A DNA stretch of 64,000 bases from Streptococcus respiraculi (GTDB lineage: Bacteria > Bacillota > Bacilli > Lactobacillales > Streptococcaceae): assembly GCF_003595525.1 (NCBI RefSeq), contig NZ_CP022680.1, positions 1,973,501-2,037,500 of the forward strand. Reading direction: 5' to 3'. Within the stretch, counting starts at the first letter, position 1, and each line of letters opens with the position of its first letter. The notes under the pieces were generated by a model. That model had not been told where the DNA came from. It worked only from the letters and a program-made list of their open reading frames with translations, and searched no databases. Positions 26,014-34,181 of the stretch are shown one piece after another. The position numbers and the translations under genes are program-made.

Positions 26014-27357
26014 TTACACAAACCATTTCGCCATTAAAATAATGAAAATCAGTGAAATAAAGGTTCTTTCTAAAAAGATAACCACCACATCAATGAAGGA
26101 CATTTTTTTGTTGGTCGAGGTGAGCAAAGTCGCAGTTTCTGACAAATAGATAATCTGCATAATACTCATTGTAGCAATGATGACACGGCTGACATCTGAC
26201 TGGATGGATTGTCCTAGAATAACCGGTAGATAGTTGTCCGCAAAGCCAGACATAATCGCACTCGCTGTTTGCTTGGCTTCTTCTACTCCAAAGAGGGCTA
26301 AAATTCCTTCTACTGGAAGAGAAATCCATTTCAAGAGTGGAGTGTAGAGAGACACAACCAAGGCCAAGGTTCCCCAGCAGACGATAATTGGGGTTAACCA
26401 GAAGACGTAGAAGCCCATATTGTCTACTTTCGCAGTGAAATTGGATAGACTAGCCGAGTTGGCACGAAAGATAGCCTTATCCAAACCTCTAGCAAATACA
26501 TTCCCTTCTTTATGCAAATCAACTGTCATCTCGGTTGAACCATTCGCATAGGTATTCGGATAATTTGAAATAGGTGGAATACGCACACCGATAAAGGCTA
26601 CAAGGGCTCCAATAACTGTCAGACCCATGAAAATTAGACCAAAATGATCAATAACACCGAGAACTGAACTCACTAGCACAACCCATCCGACACTTCCAGT
26701 CGCAAATTGTGACCCGATGATAGCCATTTCTTTCACTGTAAAATAGCCTTTTTCAAACAATTCTTCTGTTGCCATGATAGCCGCATTACCAGGGCCAATC
26801 CAAGCGCTAATAATGTTTACTGCACAAATTTCAGATACTTTAAATAAGGGCTTCATTACAATTCCGACTAGCTCACCGATGAATTCCATTGCACCAAATT
26901 CCAAGATAAAGGTCTGAAATAGGAGCATCACAGGCACCAACACAGACAATTGCGTAGCCAACGACAGCATCGCCCCTCCCGTATCTGGTGAGGTGATAAA
27001 GTCTGGACCTACTTTAAAGTATACCATGAGAGCGATGACCGCACCGATGACACGATTCAAAGTGTAAAACGGAGTTGTTGAAAAGAACTTTTTCAACAAG
27101 CGTTGTTTACGGATGATTGTGTCTGGCTTAATCTGATCTACCACTGCTAAAGCTGCACTCAATACAATAAAGAAGATGACGATAACTGTCAACGGAGCAT
27201 TAAAGTTTGCTACAAATTGTTTTAAGTAGTAAAAGAGAATGGTATCAATTTTCCCTCCAAAGTTAAAAGGGAACAAGACAAAAAGTACACCGAAAAGCGT
27301 ACAGCTAATAAATTTGAATAGACCCATTAGTCTATTTTGGGAAATTGCTTGGTTCAT
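26014..27357 (-). CDS. YjiH-family nucleoside-recognition (gate) domain membrane transporter
   Basis: An integral membrane protein of 447 residues with about ten hydrophobic segments and the nucleoside-recognition/gate domain seen in YjiH and spore maturation proteins (ISAWIGPGNAAIMATEELFEKGYFTVKE). The substrate of the family is not established. The ATG at 27357 has AAGGAG 7 bases upstream. It heads an operon with the 2-hydroxyacid dehydrogenase and is transcribed from a near-consensus promoter with an IclR-type palindrome between the -10 and the start. It is divergent from the IclR regulator gene. Confidence 0.85.
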   Translation of the reverse strand: MNQAISQNRLMGLFKFISCTLFGVLFVLFPFNFGGKIDTILFYYLKQFVANFNAPLTVIVIFFIVLSAALAVVDQIKPDTIIRKQRLLKKFFSTTPFYTLNRVIGAVIALMVYFKVGPDFITSPDTGGAMLSLATQLSVLVPVMLLFQTFILEFGAMEFIGELVGIVMKPLFKVSEICAVNIISAWIGPGNAAIMATEELFEKGYFTVKEMAIIGSQFATGSVGWVVLVSSVLGVIDHFGLIFMGLTVIGALVAFIGVRIPPISNYPNTYANGSTEMTVDLHKEGNVFARGLDKAIFRANSASLSNFTAKVDNMGFYVFWLTPIIVCWGTLALVVSLYTPLLKWISLPVEGILALFGVEEAKQTASAIMSGFADNYLPVILGQSIQSDVSRVIIATMSIMQIIYLSETATLLTSTNKKMSFIDVVVIFLERTFISLIFIILMAKWFV

Positions 27358-27379
27358 GACAAAACTCCTTTTTCGTTTT

Positions 27380-27449
27380 TGGAACACCGTTCCATTTTAT
27401 TATAAAACTTTGTGAATTTTTTGTCAATCTTTTTTTGAAAATGATTTCA
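27380..27449. promoter_or_regulatory. yjiH promoter and IclR operator candidates
   Basis: Minus strand: -35 TTGACA (27422-27427), 17-base spacer, -10 TATAAT (27399-27404). Just downstream is TGGAAC-3-GTTCCA (27380-27394), the shape of IclR/KdgR operators, placed to block the yjiH promoter. A second inverted repeat TGAAA-4-TTTCA lies at 27436-27449, between the two divergent promoters. Confidence 0.7.
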
Positions 27450-27478
27450 TTTTTTGATAACAGAAACCTTTTTCATGA

Positions 27479-27484
27479 TATAAT
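27479..27484 (+). promoter_or_regulatory. Extended -10 of the IclR regulator gene
   Basis: TGATATAAT (hexamer 27479-27484), 20 bases before the ATG at 27505, which has AAAGGAGG upstream. A TTGATA hexamer lies 19 bases upstream of the -10, slightly too far for a standard -35. Confidence 0.5.
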
Positions 27485-27504
27485 AGTAAAACAAAGGAGG
27501 CTTT

Positions 27505-28245
27505 ATGACTGACCATCGTATCAAAACCTTAGACAGTGCTGTTCTCATTCTAGATAGTTTGGCAGAGCAGGCTCCACTTGGTGTCTCTGAAATTGCGAGA
27601 CAGACCGGTCTTTCTAAAACGACTGTTTTTCGACTACTCAAGGCTCTTGAATATCATCATTTTGTCATTCAATTGGACCAAGAAGAATATGCGTTAGGCT
27701 ACGGTACCTTAAAATATCAACCTCCAATAATTCATAATCGTCAGTTGATTGACCTAGTCAAGCCGCACATGAGACGATTTACTGAAAAGACTGGGGAAAC
27801 CATCAATCTTGCAGTTCACTATGACCAAACTGTTTATATTATTCATACGGAAATCGGGGAACAGTACCTCTTACAATTTTCTCTGACTCCTTCTGCGAAG
27901 CTTTATTGTTCTTCTATCGGAAAAATATTCCTCAGTCAGATGAGTGACAACGAACTAAGAGACTATTACTCTCAAGAACTAACAGCAAGGACACATCATT
28001 CTATTACCAACTATGAAGACTTTCAAGCTGAAAAGACCAGTATCTTAACAACTGGCATTGCCTATGATCGGGAAGAATATGAGTACGGCCTAACCTGCCT
28101 TGCGACAGGCTTATTCCAAAATGGCAAAGTCATTGCCGCAATTGGTTGCTCTGGTCCAAGCAGTCGCCTAGCCTTCAAAGGCTTTGACTACCTCGAAGAA
28201 CAACTCACAGAAACCGCCACTGCCATCAATCAATTATTGTCGTAA
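27505..28245 (+). CDS. IclR-family transcriptional regulator
   Basis: A 246-residue regulator with an N-terminal winged helix (APLGVSEIARQTGLSKTTVFRLLKALEYHHFV) and a C-terminal GAF-like effector domain (HMRRFTEKTGETINLAVHYD, then CLATGLFQNGKVIAAIGCSGP). IclR proteins bind palindromes near their targets and respond to small organic acids or sugars. It is divergent from the yjiH/dehydrogenase operon, and palindromes fitting an IclR site lie between them, so that operon is the likely target. The effector is unknown. It is followed by a hairpin terminator. Confidence 0.9.
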   Translation: MTDHRIKTLDSAVLILDSLAEQAPLGVSEIARQTGLSKTTVFRLLKALEYHHFVIQLDQEEYALGYGTLKYQPPIIHNRQLIDLVKPHMRRFTEKTGETINLAVHYDQTVYIIHTEIGEQYLLQFSLTPSAKLYCSSIGKIFLSQMSDNELRDYYSQELTARTHHSITNYEDFQAEKTSILTTGIAYDREEYEYGLTCLATGLFQNGKVIAAIGCSGPSSRLAFKGFDYLEEQLTETATAINQLLS

Positions 28246-28252
28246 ACGAAAG

Positions 28253-28280
28253 AACCAGCGCCCGATTGGGTGCTGGTTTC
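28253..28280 (+). terminator. iclR terminator
   Basis: AACCAGCGCCC (28253-28263) pairs with GGGTGCTGGTT (28268-28278), with one G/T position and a GATT loop, followed by TTCCTT. It starts 8 bases after the iclR stop and marks the left edge of the accessory region. Confidence 0.75.
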
Positions 28281-28296
28281 CTTGATTATAACAGCT

Positions 28297-28440
28297 TCAC
28301 TCTTCAATCCGAGTGATAAGTGCCACATCCTTGATTGGGTTGTCTAGCTGTTTACCCCCATTCTCTTTCAACACAGCCTTGACTCGCCAATCGTATGATC
28401 GTTTCTGATATAAAAATCCTCGTGCTCGTTTTTCATTCAT
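28297..28440 (-). pseudogene. Short remnant reading frame (47 codons)
   Basis: ATG at 28440 reads MNEKRARGFLYQKRSYDW to a TGA at 28297. The same frame extends upstream to a stop without a better start, and no ribosome binding site precedes the ATG. Strongly charged, protein-like composition suggests the 3' end of a lost gene. I do not recognise the family. It lies between the iclR terminator and the XRE/ImmA gene, at the island edge. Confidence 0.35.
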
Positions 28441-28495
28441 AAACAACAGGATACCGATACAGTTACAACTCTGCCCTTAGCAAGCTATCATTTCA

Positions 28496-29653
28496 CTAAC
28501 CCTGTTTTTGAGGAAACAAGGGAATGACATTCTCAAACTTAGAGATACTCTCTCGGTAAGGATCAAAAAATTGGTCATCAAATCCAAATAGTTGGCTGAT
28601 GTACTTAGTCGAAACCTTAGAGTATCTTGTTAAATCAGCTAAAGTCAGTAAATGATGAGATAAGATAACATCTAGAATACTTCTAATTTTACTTGGATGC
28701 CTGAGAGGAATATCTAGATCCAAAGGTTCGACCACTTTATAGTCTTTTTTGGAAATTTGTCTATAGAAATATGCATTTTGCTGAGGTGTCAGCAATCCTA
28801 ATTTATAAGCTCTATATTCTAAAGCTTGAATCGATACATTATATTTTTGCTTCAATAAAACATACTGATCAGGATTACTGGTCCGTGTTCCAACCAAGGC
28901 CTGAAAATCATGCAGGAATGGTTTTTCTGGCAACAGGAAATAGGAAGCAAATTGATTGGCTTCTCTTTCTTTTTCATCTAATTTAGTTGTCGAAAGCTCC
29001 TCAAAATCAACTCTTTGATGCAATAGCAAATGCCCTAACTCATGTGCCAAATCAAAATTTCTACGCACGGACGATTTTCCTACTCCTAGTATAATAAAGG
29101 GGCGCCCCTTCTTTGACCAGGCACTGTAGGCATCTGCTTGCCCATTAATTAATCTTTCTGAAATATAGATCCCTGATTTTTCTAAGCGATAGAGAAGATT
29201 ACTGTTATCAGGAGTGATTTCTAATACATCACGAGCAATCATCGCAATCTCATGAATTGCCACACCATCTTGAAAAAGCTGATTGGTCTGATGGCACAAT
29301 TCATAAATCGTTTGATGAGGAATCTCTACAAACTGTTCGAGATAATCAATCATCTGATTTAATTTTTCAAGGTAAATACTCTGGATACGAATCGCCTTTT
29401 TTGTTTCCAAATCAGCATTTCGAAAAGCAATTTGACTCAAATCAAATTGAGGTAGCTGCTCTTCTTCGTTAAAATAATCAATTGATATATGGAAAAGATG
29501 CGATAAAGTCATCAGGTGCTTCATTTTCGGCGACGTTTGATTGTTTTCAAACTGCCAGATTGCCTGCTCGCTCACCTGCAATTTTTCTGCCAATTCAGAG
29601 CGACTCAGTCCATTTAATAAGCGCATCTCCTCCAAAATATGACCATTAAACAT
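28496..29653 (-). CDS. XRE-family regulator fused to an ImmA/IrrE metallopeptidase domain
   Basis: A 385-residue protein. Residues about 8-60 form a helix-turn-helix (LSRSELAEKLQVSEQAIWQFENNQTS). Residues about 130-290 form an ImmA/IrrE zinc peptidase domain with HELGH at 204-208 and the downstream glutamate in EKEREANQFASYFLLP. The family includes ImmA, which cleaves the ICEBs1 repressor, and antitoxin-degrading proteases; fused forms often regulate mobile or defence loci. AAGGG lies upstream of the start. Its partner may be the small frame 22 bases upstream. It is the last gene of the island on the minus strand. Target unknown. Confidence 0.85.
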   Translation of the reverse strand: MFNGHILEEMRLLNGLSRSELAEKLQVSEQAIWQFENNQTSPKMKHLMTLSHLFHISIDYFNEEEQLPQFDLSQIAFRNADLETKKAIRIQSIYLEKLNQMIDYLEQFVEIPHQTIYELCHQTNQLFQDGVAIHEIAMIARDVLEITPDNSNLLYRLEKSGIYISERLINGQADAYSAWSKKGRPFIILGVGKSSVRRNFDLAHELGHLLLHQRVDFEELSTTKLDEKEREANQFASYFLLPEKPFLHDFQALVGTRTSNPDQYVLLKQKYNVSIQALEYRAYKLGLLTPQQNAYFYRQISKKDYKVVEPLDLDIPLRHPSKIRSILDVILSHHLLTLADLTRYSKVSTKYISQLFGFDDQFFDPYRESISKFENVIPLFPQKQG

Positions 29654-29675
29654 GGAACATCCCTTTCTAATGCAA

Positions 29676-30021
29676 CTATCCTTGTTTCTGAATAGCTACG
29701 CGTGGTACAATACCAAACTCCTCAATGTCCTTGATGTCAGACAAATCAGTCAAACCTTGATACTTGTCATCATTGAAATCAACTGGACTTGAAGCGATGT
29801 ATTCAGATAGATCTTGTAATAGTAACAACTTTCCTTGACGCGCATCAGGCATAACCACTTGAATGAGCTCTAGTTGAATATTACCTAGTTTTACCCCACT
29901 AAAATTCACTTAAATCTCAAACTGTTATTCAATATTTATATCTACCAACTCAAACAAATGAATAAAAGGAACTTTAAGTGAAATTTCAAAATGGATTTTC
30001 TGTTCACAAAAAATATTTCCT
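29676..30021 (-). pseudogene. Broken small gene upstream of the XRE/ImmA gene
   Basis: The intact part (29676-29909) encodes 77 residues from a GTG lying directly after an in-frame stop and lacking a ribosome binding site. The same frame continues upstream as about 33 protein-like codons (HFEISLKVPFIHLFELVDIN) to the end of the receiver gene, interrupted by TAA at two places near 29911-29927. The simplest reading is a small gene that lost its start and gained stops. I do not recognise the family; the pairing with an ImmA-type gene suggests a former antitoxin or repressor-like partner. An inverted repeat TTCACTTAAA/TTTAAGTGAA (29905-29914, 29973-29982) spans the break. Confidence 0.45.
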
Positions 30022-30846
30022 TCAAATTAGATATTGATACACTTCATCCTTAAAATCAATCAATTTTTTTCTATATGCATCCAATTCATCTTCATAAATA
30101 ATTACCCCAGGATGAGATTCAGACCTAATAAAGAAACAATTCTTACCTGGTCTTGAATCAAATGCCTCTTTTACATGGGCTAAGGCATTTCTTAATTTTC
30201 GTTGTTCTTCCCATCTCTCTTTGGTTTCTTCTGGTATGTCATACATTTTACAAAAAGTATCAATTTTTTGCTCGTAATTTCCGTAAATACTTTTATTATC
30301 AAGCTTTTGTTCGATTTCAGCATGCTCACTCATATACATTCCTCGAAGCGCATTCAATTCATCCCACCTCGATAGACCAATATCTATACATTCTTTAAAT
30401 TTATTTTCGATATCATCTATAGTATAATTGTCGTCTGCAGCAATTGAAATAAAAGAAAAATTTGTGAATAAATTTATATTTTTTTCAAATTTCAATTTTT
30501 CAATGACCTTCTCTGAAATTGTGCTATATTCATTCCTAGAATACAACACAAAAAAACGTCTATAATTTTCTGACTTTCGAACATCAACCAAATAGTCCAG
30601 ACCTTTTTCAGCTTCGATTCCACCACCTAAATCAAAATCTGAAATAAAAAAATCATATCTCTGTTCTCCACCTCTAAATAATAACTTTTTCCTTGCTTCA
30701 GCGATATCACTCACCACATTAATATTAGGAGAATAGCCTTTTTCTATAATACGCTCCTTAACAGCTTTAACTCTACTTTCATGAGGACGTTTATTGGAGC
30801 CGGTTATTTTATCTTCTAACCAAATAATATTAACTTTGCTTCTCAC
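30022..30846 (-). CDS. Receiver (REC) domain protein with a C-terminal HEPN-type motif
   Basis: A 274-residue protein. Residues 5-135 fit a response-regulator receiver: acidic pair E11-D12 after the first strand (IIWLED), phospho-acceptor D70 in FFISDFDLGG, Ser103 in FFVLYSR, and a lysine near 118-122. Instead of a DNA-binding domain the C-terminal half is helical and contains R219-N-A-L-A-H224, the RX4-6H motif of HEPN ribonucleases, within EEQRKLRNALAHVKEAF. Function is inferred: phosphorylation would switch an RNase-like effector. Its start overlaps the kinase-like gene by 17 bases, showing translational coupling. It could instead be a non-catalytic HEPN-like helical domain. Unusually AT-rich compared with the flanking core genes. 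Confidence 0.75.
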   Translation of the reverse strand: MRSKVNIIWLEDKITGSNKRPHESRVKAVKERIIEKGYSPNINVVSDIAEARKKLLFRGGEQRYDFFISDFDLGGGIEAEKGLDYLVDVRKSENYRRFFVLYSRNEYSTISEKVIEKLKFEKNINLFTNFSFISIAADDNYTIDDIENKFKECIDIGLSRWDELNALRGMYMSEHAEIEQKLDNKSIYGNYEQKIDTFCKMYDIPEETKERWEEQRKLRNALAHVKEAFDSRPGKNCFFIRSESHPGVIIYEDELDAYRKKLIDFKDEVYQYLI

Positions 30847-32923
30847 TGTTAACCTCTTTCATATTAATACTAAAACTCACAAACTCTCCATCGTCATCTA
30901 CCCGAATAGCCCATCCGTAGTCATCACAAATTTCCTTTACTATAAACAATCCTACACCTGTTCCATATTCTTTCGACGACACACCTAGATCAAAAATTTT
31001 TTCAACTGGGGCATTTTTTTTTGAAATTGGAGAGGTATCTGAAGAAATATAAAGCGTATTATTTAGTTCCTCAAATCCAACTGCAATTTGATTTGCACCA
31101 TTATCCGCTGCATTTGTAATAAGATTATCTAATAGTACCGCAAATTCAAAAACATCTACCTCTATTCCAAACTCATCACCACTTATTTCAGTAATTATTT
31201 TGTCTCTATGAGGACTCACTTTTAGATAGCTTTTAACATATGTTTTCATATCAATGACTTGCTTGCCAATTAAATCATAAGAACCCAATTTTAAAAACTG
31301 ACGTTTGATGGTGCTCAATCTATCAGCACTTCTTTTAAAGTCAATAACATATTCACTGATTCTTTCGTATTCATTAGTCCTATGAAAATCTTTTGACAAA
31401 TCGCTGATCGTATACATTAAACTGTCACTAACTGTATTCAATTCATGCACAAATAATTCTTGCTTCTCCGGGTCTTTTTCCTCTAATAGTACTTTTTGAA
31501 TAGCATTTGTACTTTCAAGTTGATTGTTTTCAATTTTCAAGTCTTTATTTTCTCGAGTAAGATCTGCAACTTGTCTGATAGCCTCCCTTTTTTCCTGTGC
31601 CTCTCTTTCTCTTTCTCGTCTTTCCCTCCTTCTCTCTGCGCGTTCTACTTCTAAACGGCGTTCCTCTTCTTCGCTATCCTCTATTCTAATCACTGTAGAT
31701 ATTGCATTCCTATCATTAATAAGTTTATTAACAATGGGGTTCAAAATATCTTTCAATAATTTAACACGGTCATCCTCTTTTGGAAATCCTTCACGTGATG
31801 GTGTTGATATATCCTCTAATTCATTATTATCTAAAATATCAAATGTAATTTCTCCTTCAATATAAGGTCTCATGGCCGAATTATTTCCTAAATATTCATA
31901 AAAATTATCTACAGCTAATTTATCACGTACATACAAGCGAATAGCACTTGGATTATATACATCATTCTTTAGAAATTTGTTATCATTTTTCCGAGCTTCT
32001 TGAGTGTCAATTGTAGTATGTACACCTATCCAACCAGTTAATTCATAATCAAATTCTTTTTTTTCACCATTTTGAGTAATAAATTCTTTCTTACCTTTTA
32101 TTTGTGGAAATTCAGTTGCCTCATGTATTTTGACATCTCTTTTTCTATCCCTAAACTCTTTATATCTACTATTCTGTATATAAACTTCACTTGATAAATT
32201 TTTAACTATATCGTCAACATTATTTGCAAAGAAAGAATAAAAATTTTTAAACGCTATATTTTTTTCAACTGGCTCATATTTAACTTCCTTACTCTTATCA
32301 TCAGTAAAAGCAACCTCTATTGTTGCACCTAAATTTTCTAGAATATAGAATTTTGCTAAAGAATGTTTTAAAGATTTTAACCTAGTCTCTGCAAAACCAG
32401 ACATATTAACATCAACCAACTTTAATAGAGTACCAGAGTCATATTTATCCCATATTTTTTTATTCTCTATATTTACTTCATTAATATCCACACTAATTAA
32501 TTCGGGAATATCATTTTCTGAAGCATTAGTAGAATCTAGGACCCAGGCTGTAGAAATCCCATTTTTTTTTGTAACTATATAATATTTTTTTGTTAAATAT
32601 AGAGTAGCTAGTTTACCAATTCCTTTTCTTCCCTTAGTTTTTTCAGATAATTCACTTTCTGAAAGACGCTTATTTCGACCTATCATTGCATATTTCTTAG
32701 ATAAATCATCAATTGACATACCACTACCGTTATCTATAATTTCAAGAATAGATTTTTGTTTATTTTCTCCATTGATATATAATTTTACATTATTTGCACC
32801 TGCATCTAAACCGTTAGCAACCAATTCTGAAATAGCACCCCATCTATTGGTATATAATTGTTTTCCAAGAAGATTTAATGCATAGTATGAAAAGTTAAAT
32901 TGAATTTTACCATTTTCTATCAT
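30830..32923 (-). CDS. Two-headed GHKL ATPase: N-terminal MORC-like, C-terminal histidine-kinase-like
   Basis: A soluble 697-residue protein without membrane segments. Residues 1-200: GHKL ATPase with N-box ELVANGLDAGANN (33-45), DNGSGM (64-69) and lid KGRKGIGKLAT (97-106), close to MORC/Hsp90-type enzymes. A middle domain follows, then a charged coiled coil (about 415-490). FVHELNTVSD (H493) looks like a dimerisation/phospho-acceptor helix. Residues 570-690 form a second GHKL domain with N-box LLDNLITNAADNGA, F-box IFDLGVSS and GTGVGLFIVKEI; its G1 box is degraded (SSDTSP). MORC-like GHKL genes next to DNA methylases are known in predicted restriction systems. Here it sits 11 bases after a cytosine methyltransferase and overlaps a receiver gene, so it may sense DNA and phosphorylate that receiver. 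Confidence 0.8.
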   Translation of the reverse strand: MIENGKIQFNFSYYALNLLGKQLYTNRWGAISELVANGLDAGANNVKLYINGENKQKSILEIIDNGSGMSIDDLSKKYAMIGRNKRLSESELSEKTKGRKGIGKLATLYLTKKYYIVTKKNGISTAWVLDSTNASENDIPELISVDINEVNIENKKIWDKYDSGTLLKLVDVNMSGFAETRLKSLKHSLAKFYILENLGATIEVAFTDDKSKEVKYEPVEKNIAFKNFYSFFANNVDDIVKNLSSEVYIQNSRYKEFRDRKRDVKIHEATEFPQIKGKKEFITQNGEKKEFDYELTGWIGVHTTIDTQEARKNDNKFLKNDVYNPSAIRLYVRDKLAVDNFYEYLGNNSAMRPYIEGEITFDILDNNELEDISTPSREGFPKEDDRVKLLKDILNPIVNKLINDRNAISTVIRIEDSEEEERRLEVERAERRRERREREREAQEKREAIRQVADLTRENKDLKIENNQLESTNAIQKVLLEEKDPEKQELFVHELNTVSDSLMYTISDLSKDFHRTNEYERISEYVIDFKRSADRLSTIKRQFLKLGSYDLIGKQVIDMKTYVKSYLKVSPHRDKIITEISGDEFGIEVDVFEFAVLLDNLITNAADNGANQIAVGFEELNNTLYISSDTSPISKKNAPVEKIFDLGVSSKEYGTGVGLFIVKEICDDYGWAIRVDDDGEFVSFSINMKEVNSEKQS

Positions 32924-32934
32924 AAATTTGCCTC

Positions 32935-34098
32935 TTATAAATTATTTTCTTCAAAAAACATACTTATTCTATCTGCCAAATGAATACTAAGAATAGGAGG
33001 CACGGCATTTCCAATTTGTGTATTTACTGCCTCAAACCCACCAATAAAAATATAATCATCAGGAAAAGATTGAATTCTCGCACCTTCTCTTGCAGTGAGA
33101 GCTCGATTTTGACTAGGATGGATACATCTCAATGATGATGGAGTAGATAGATTATTAGTTATTGTTGTTGAGGGTCTATCCCACCACAATCTTCCGTATG
33201 TATTACTATACCCAGAAGTAAGAAACAGCTCATTAGGTAATTTTCCCTCTTCAACCATTCTATTAATGTCATCCTTCCCTTGTCCTTCTTCCAATGCTTC
33301 CATAATTTTAATCATTCTATCACCATGTCGCCTACTAGAGTGATTTTTTAAATCTACTGCATTATTTCTCATTAACTGTTGATAAGTGCTTTGTGGCTCC
33401 TCTTGATAATCAGATTTTGTCTCATTATTTCCTAGAGGAGGTAAATCACTTATTGCTTCTCTTAATGTTACTGGATTTTCAGTAATTAGTCCATTAGGGA
33501 ATTGCCAATCTACATTGAGTTGCAAATCATTTCTCACACCAATAATAAAAACACGTTCTCTATTTTGAGGAACTCCAAAATCTTTTGCATTTAATACCTG
33601 AATATGTAGATTATAGCCATTCGCATCATTAAAATCAGAAAGATCTCGAAAACTCTCCTGCACATCATCTAAAACAGGATTTTTATCATCATTCTTCATT
33701 GTTAAGAGTCCTAATACATTTTCGAATACAAACATTTTAGGTTGTAAAATCGATAACAGCCTTCTGTATTCCTTATACATCTTTGCCCTATTATCATATT
33801 GGCGTTTTCCAACAGTACTAAAAGATTGACACGGTGGGCCTCCTATAACTAGATCAACATCATTTATATCAAATCCTAGATTGACCAAATAATCAACATC
33901 AAGTTTAGCAATATCTCCTTCTATCATGGGAACATTGGGATAATTTTGTCTAAATGCTTCAGCAGCATTCTTATCAAACTCATTCGCAAAGTTAATTGTA
34001 AAATCATCTCTATCAACAAAAGTATTATTAACTATTCTTTTTTGAAAACCAAATGTCAATCCTCCTGCACCAGAGAATAAATCAACAACATTAACCAT
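32935..34098 (-). CDS. C5 DNA cytosine methyltransferase (type II-like)
   Basis: A complete 387-residue DNA (cytosine-5) methyltransferase. Motif I DLFSGAGGLTFGF (6-18), catalytic Cys90 in GGPPCQSFS, ENV at 126-128, QNRERVFIIG (178-187), a variable target-recognition stretch around 240-300, then RPSTTI and QIGNAVPP near the end. It uses S-adenosylmethionine to methylate cytosine in an unknown recognition sequence. No recognisable restriction endonuclease is adjacent; instead it heads an operon with the GHKL and REC-HEPN genes. Base composition is visibly more AT-rich than valS. Two palindromes lie in its promoter region. Confidence 0.93.
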   Translation of the reverse strand: MVNVVDLFSGAGGLTFGFQKRIVNNTFVDRDDFTINFANEFDKNAAEAFRQNYPNVPMIEGDIAKLDVDYLVNLGFDINDVDLVIGGPPCQSFSTVGKRQYDNRAKMYKEYRRLLSILQPKMFVFENVLGLLTMKNDDKNPVLDDVQESFRDLSDFNDANGYNLHIQVLNAKDFGVPQNRERVFIIGVRNDLQLNVDWQFPNGLITENPVTLREAISDLPPLGNNETKSDYQEEPQSTYQQLMRNNAVDLKNHSSRRHGDRMIKIMEALEEGQGKDDINRMVEEGKLPNELFLTSGYSNTYGRLWWDRPSTTITNNLSTPSSLRCIHPSQNRALTAREGARIQSFPDDYIFIGGFEAVNTQIGNAVPPILSIHLADRISMFFEENNL

Positions 34099-34119
34099 AA
34101 ATTATCCTTATCGTTTTAT

Positions 34120-34181
34120 AATTTGAATATCAAATTAAATATATTTTCGAAAATATACAACAATTCTATTTTATCATTATA
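34120..34181 (-). promoter_or_regulatory. Methyltransferase operon promoter region with two palindromes
   Basis: An extended -10 TGGTATAAT (hexamer 34176-34181, minus strand) sits within the valS terminator region. Downstream are a perfect 16-bp palindrome ATATTTTCGAAAATAT (34141-34156) and AATTTGA-3-TCAAATT (34120-34136). A weaker promoter, TTGTTG-18-TTTAAT, would place the 16-bp palindrome in its spacer. These look like operators; the protein that binds is unknown. Confidence 0.5.

Noticed and set aside
32935..34098. Classical type II restriction-modification pair
   Set aside because: No protein next to the methyltransferase shows a PD-(D/E)XK, HNH or other nuclease motif; the partners are a GHKL protein and a receiver protein.
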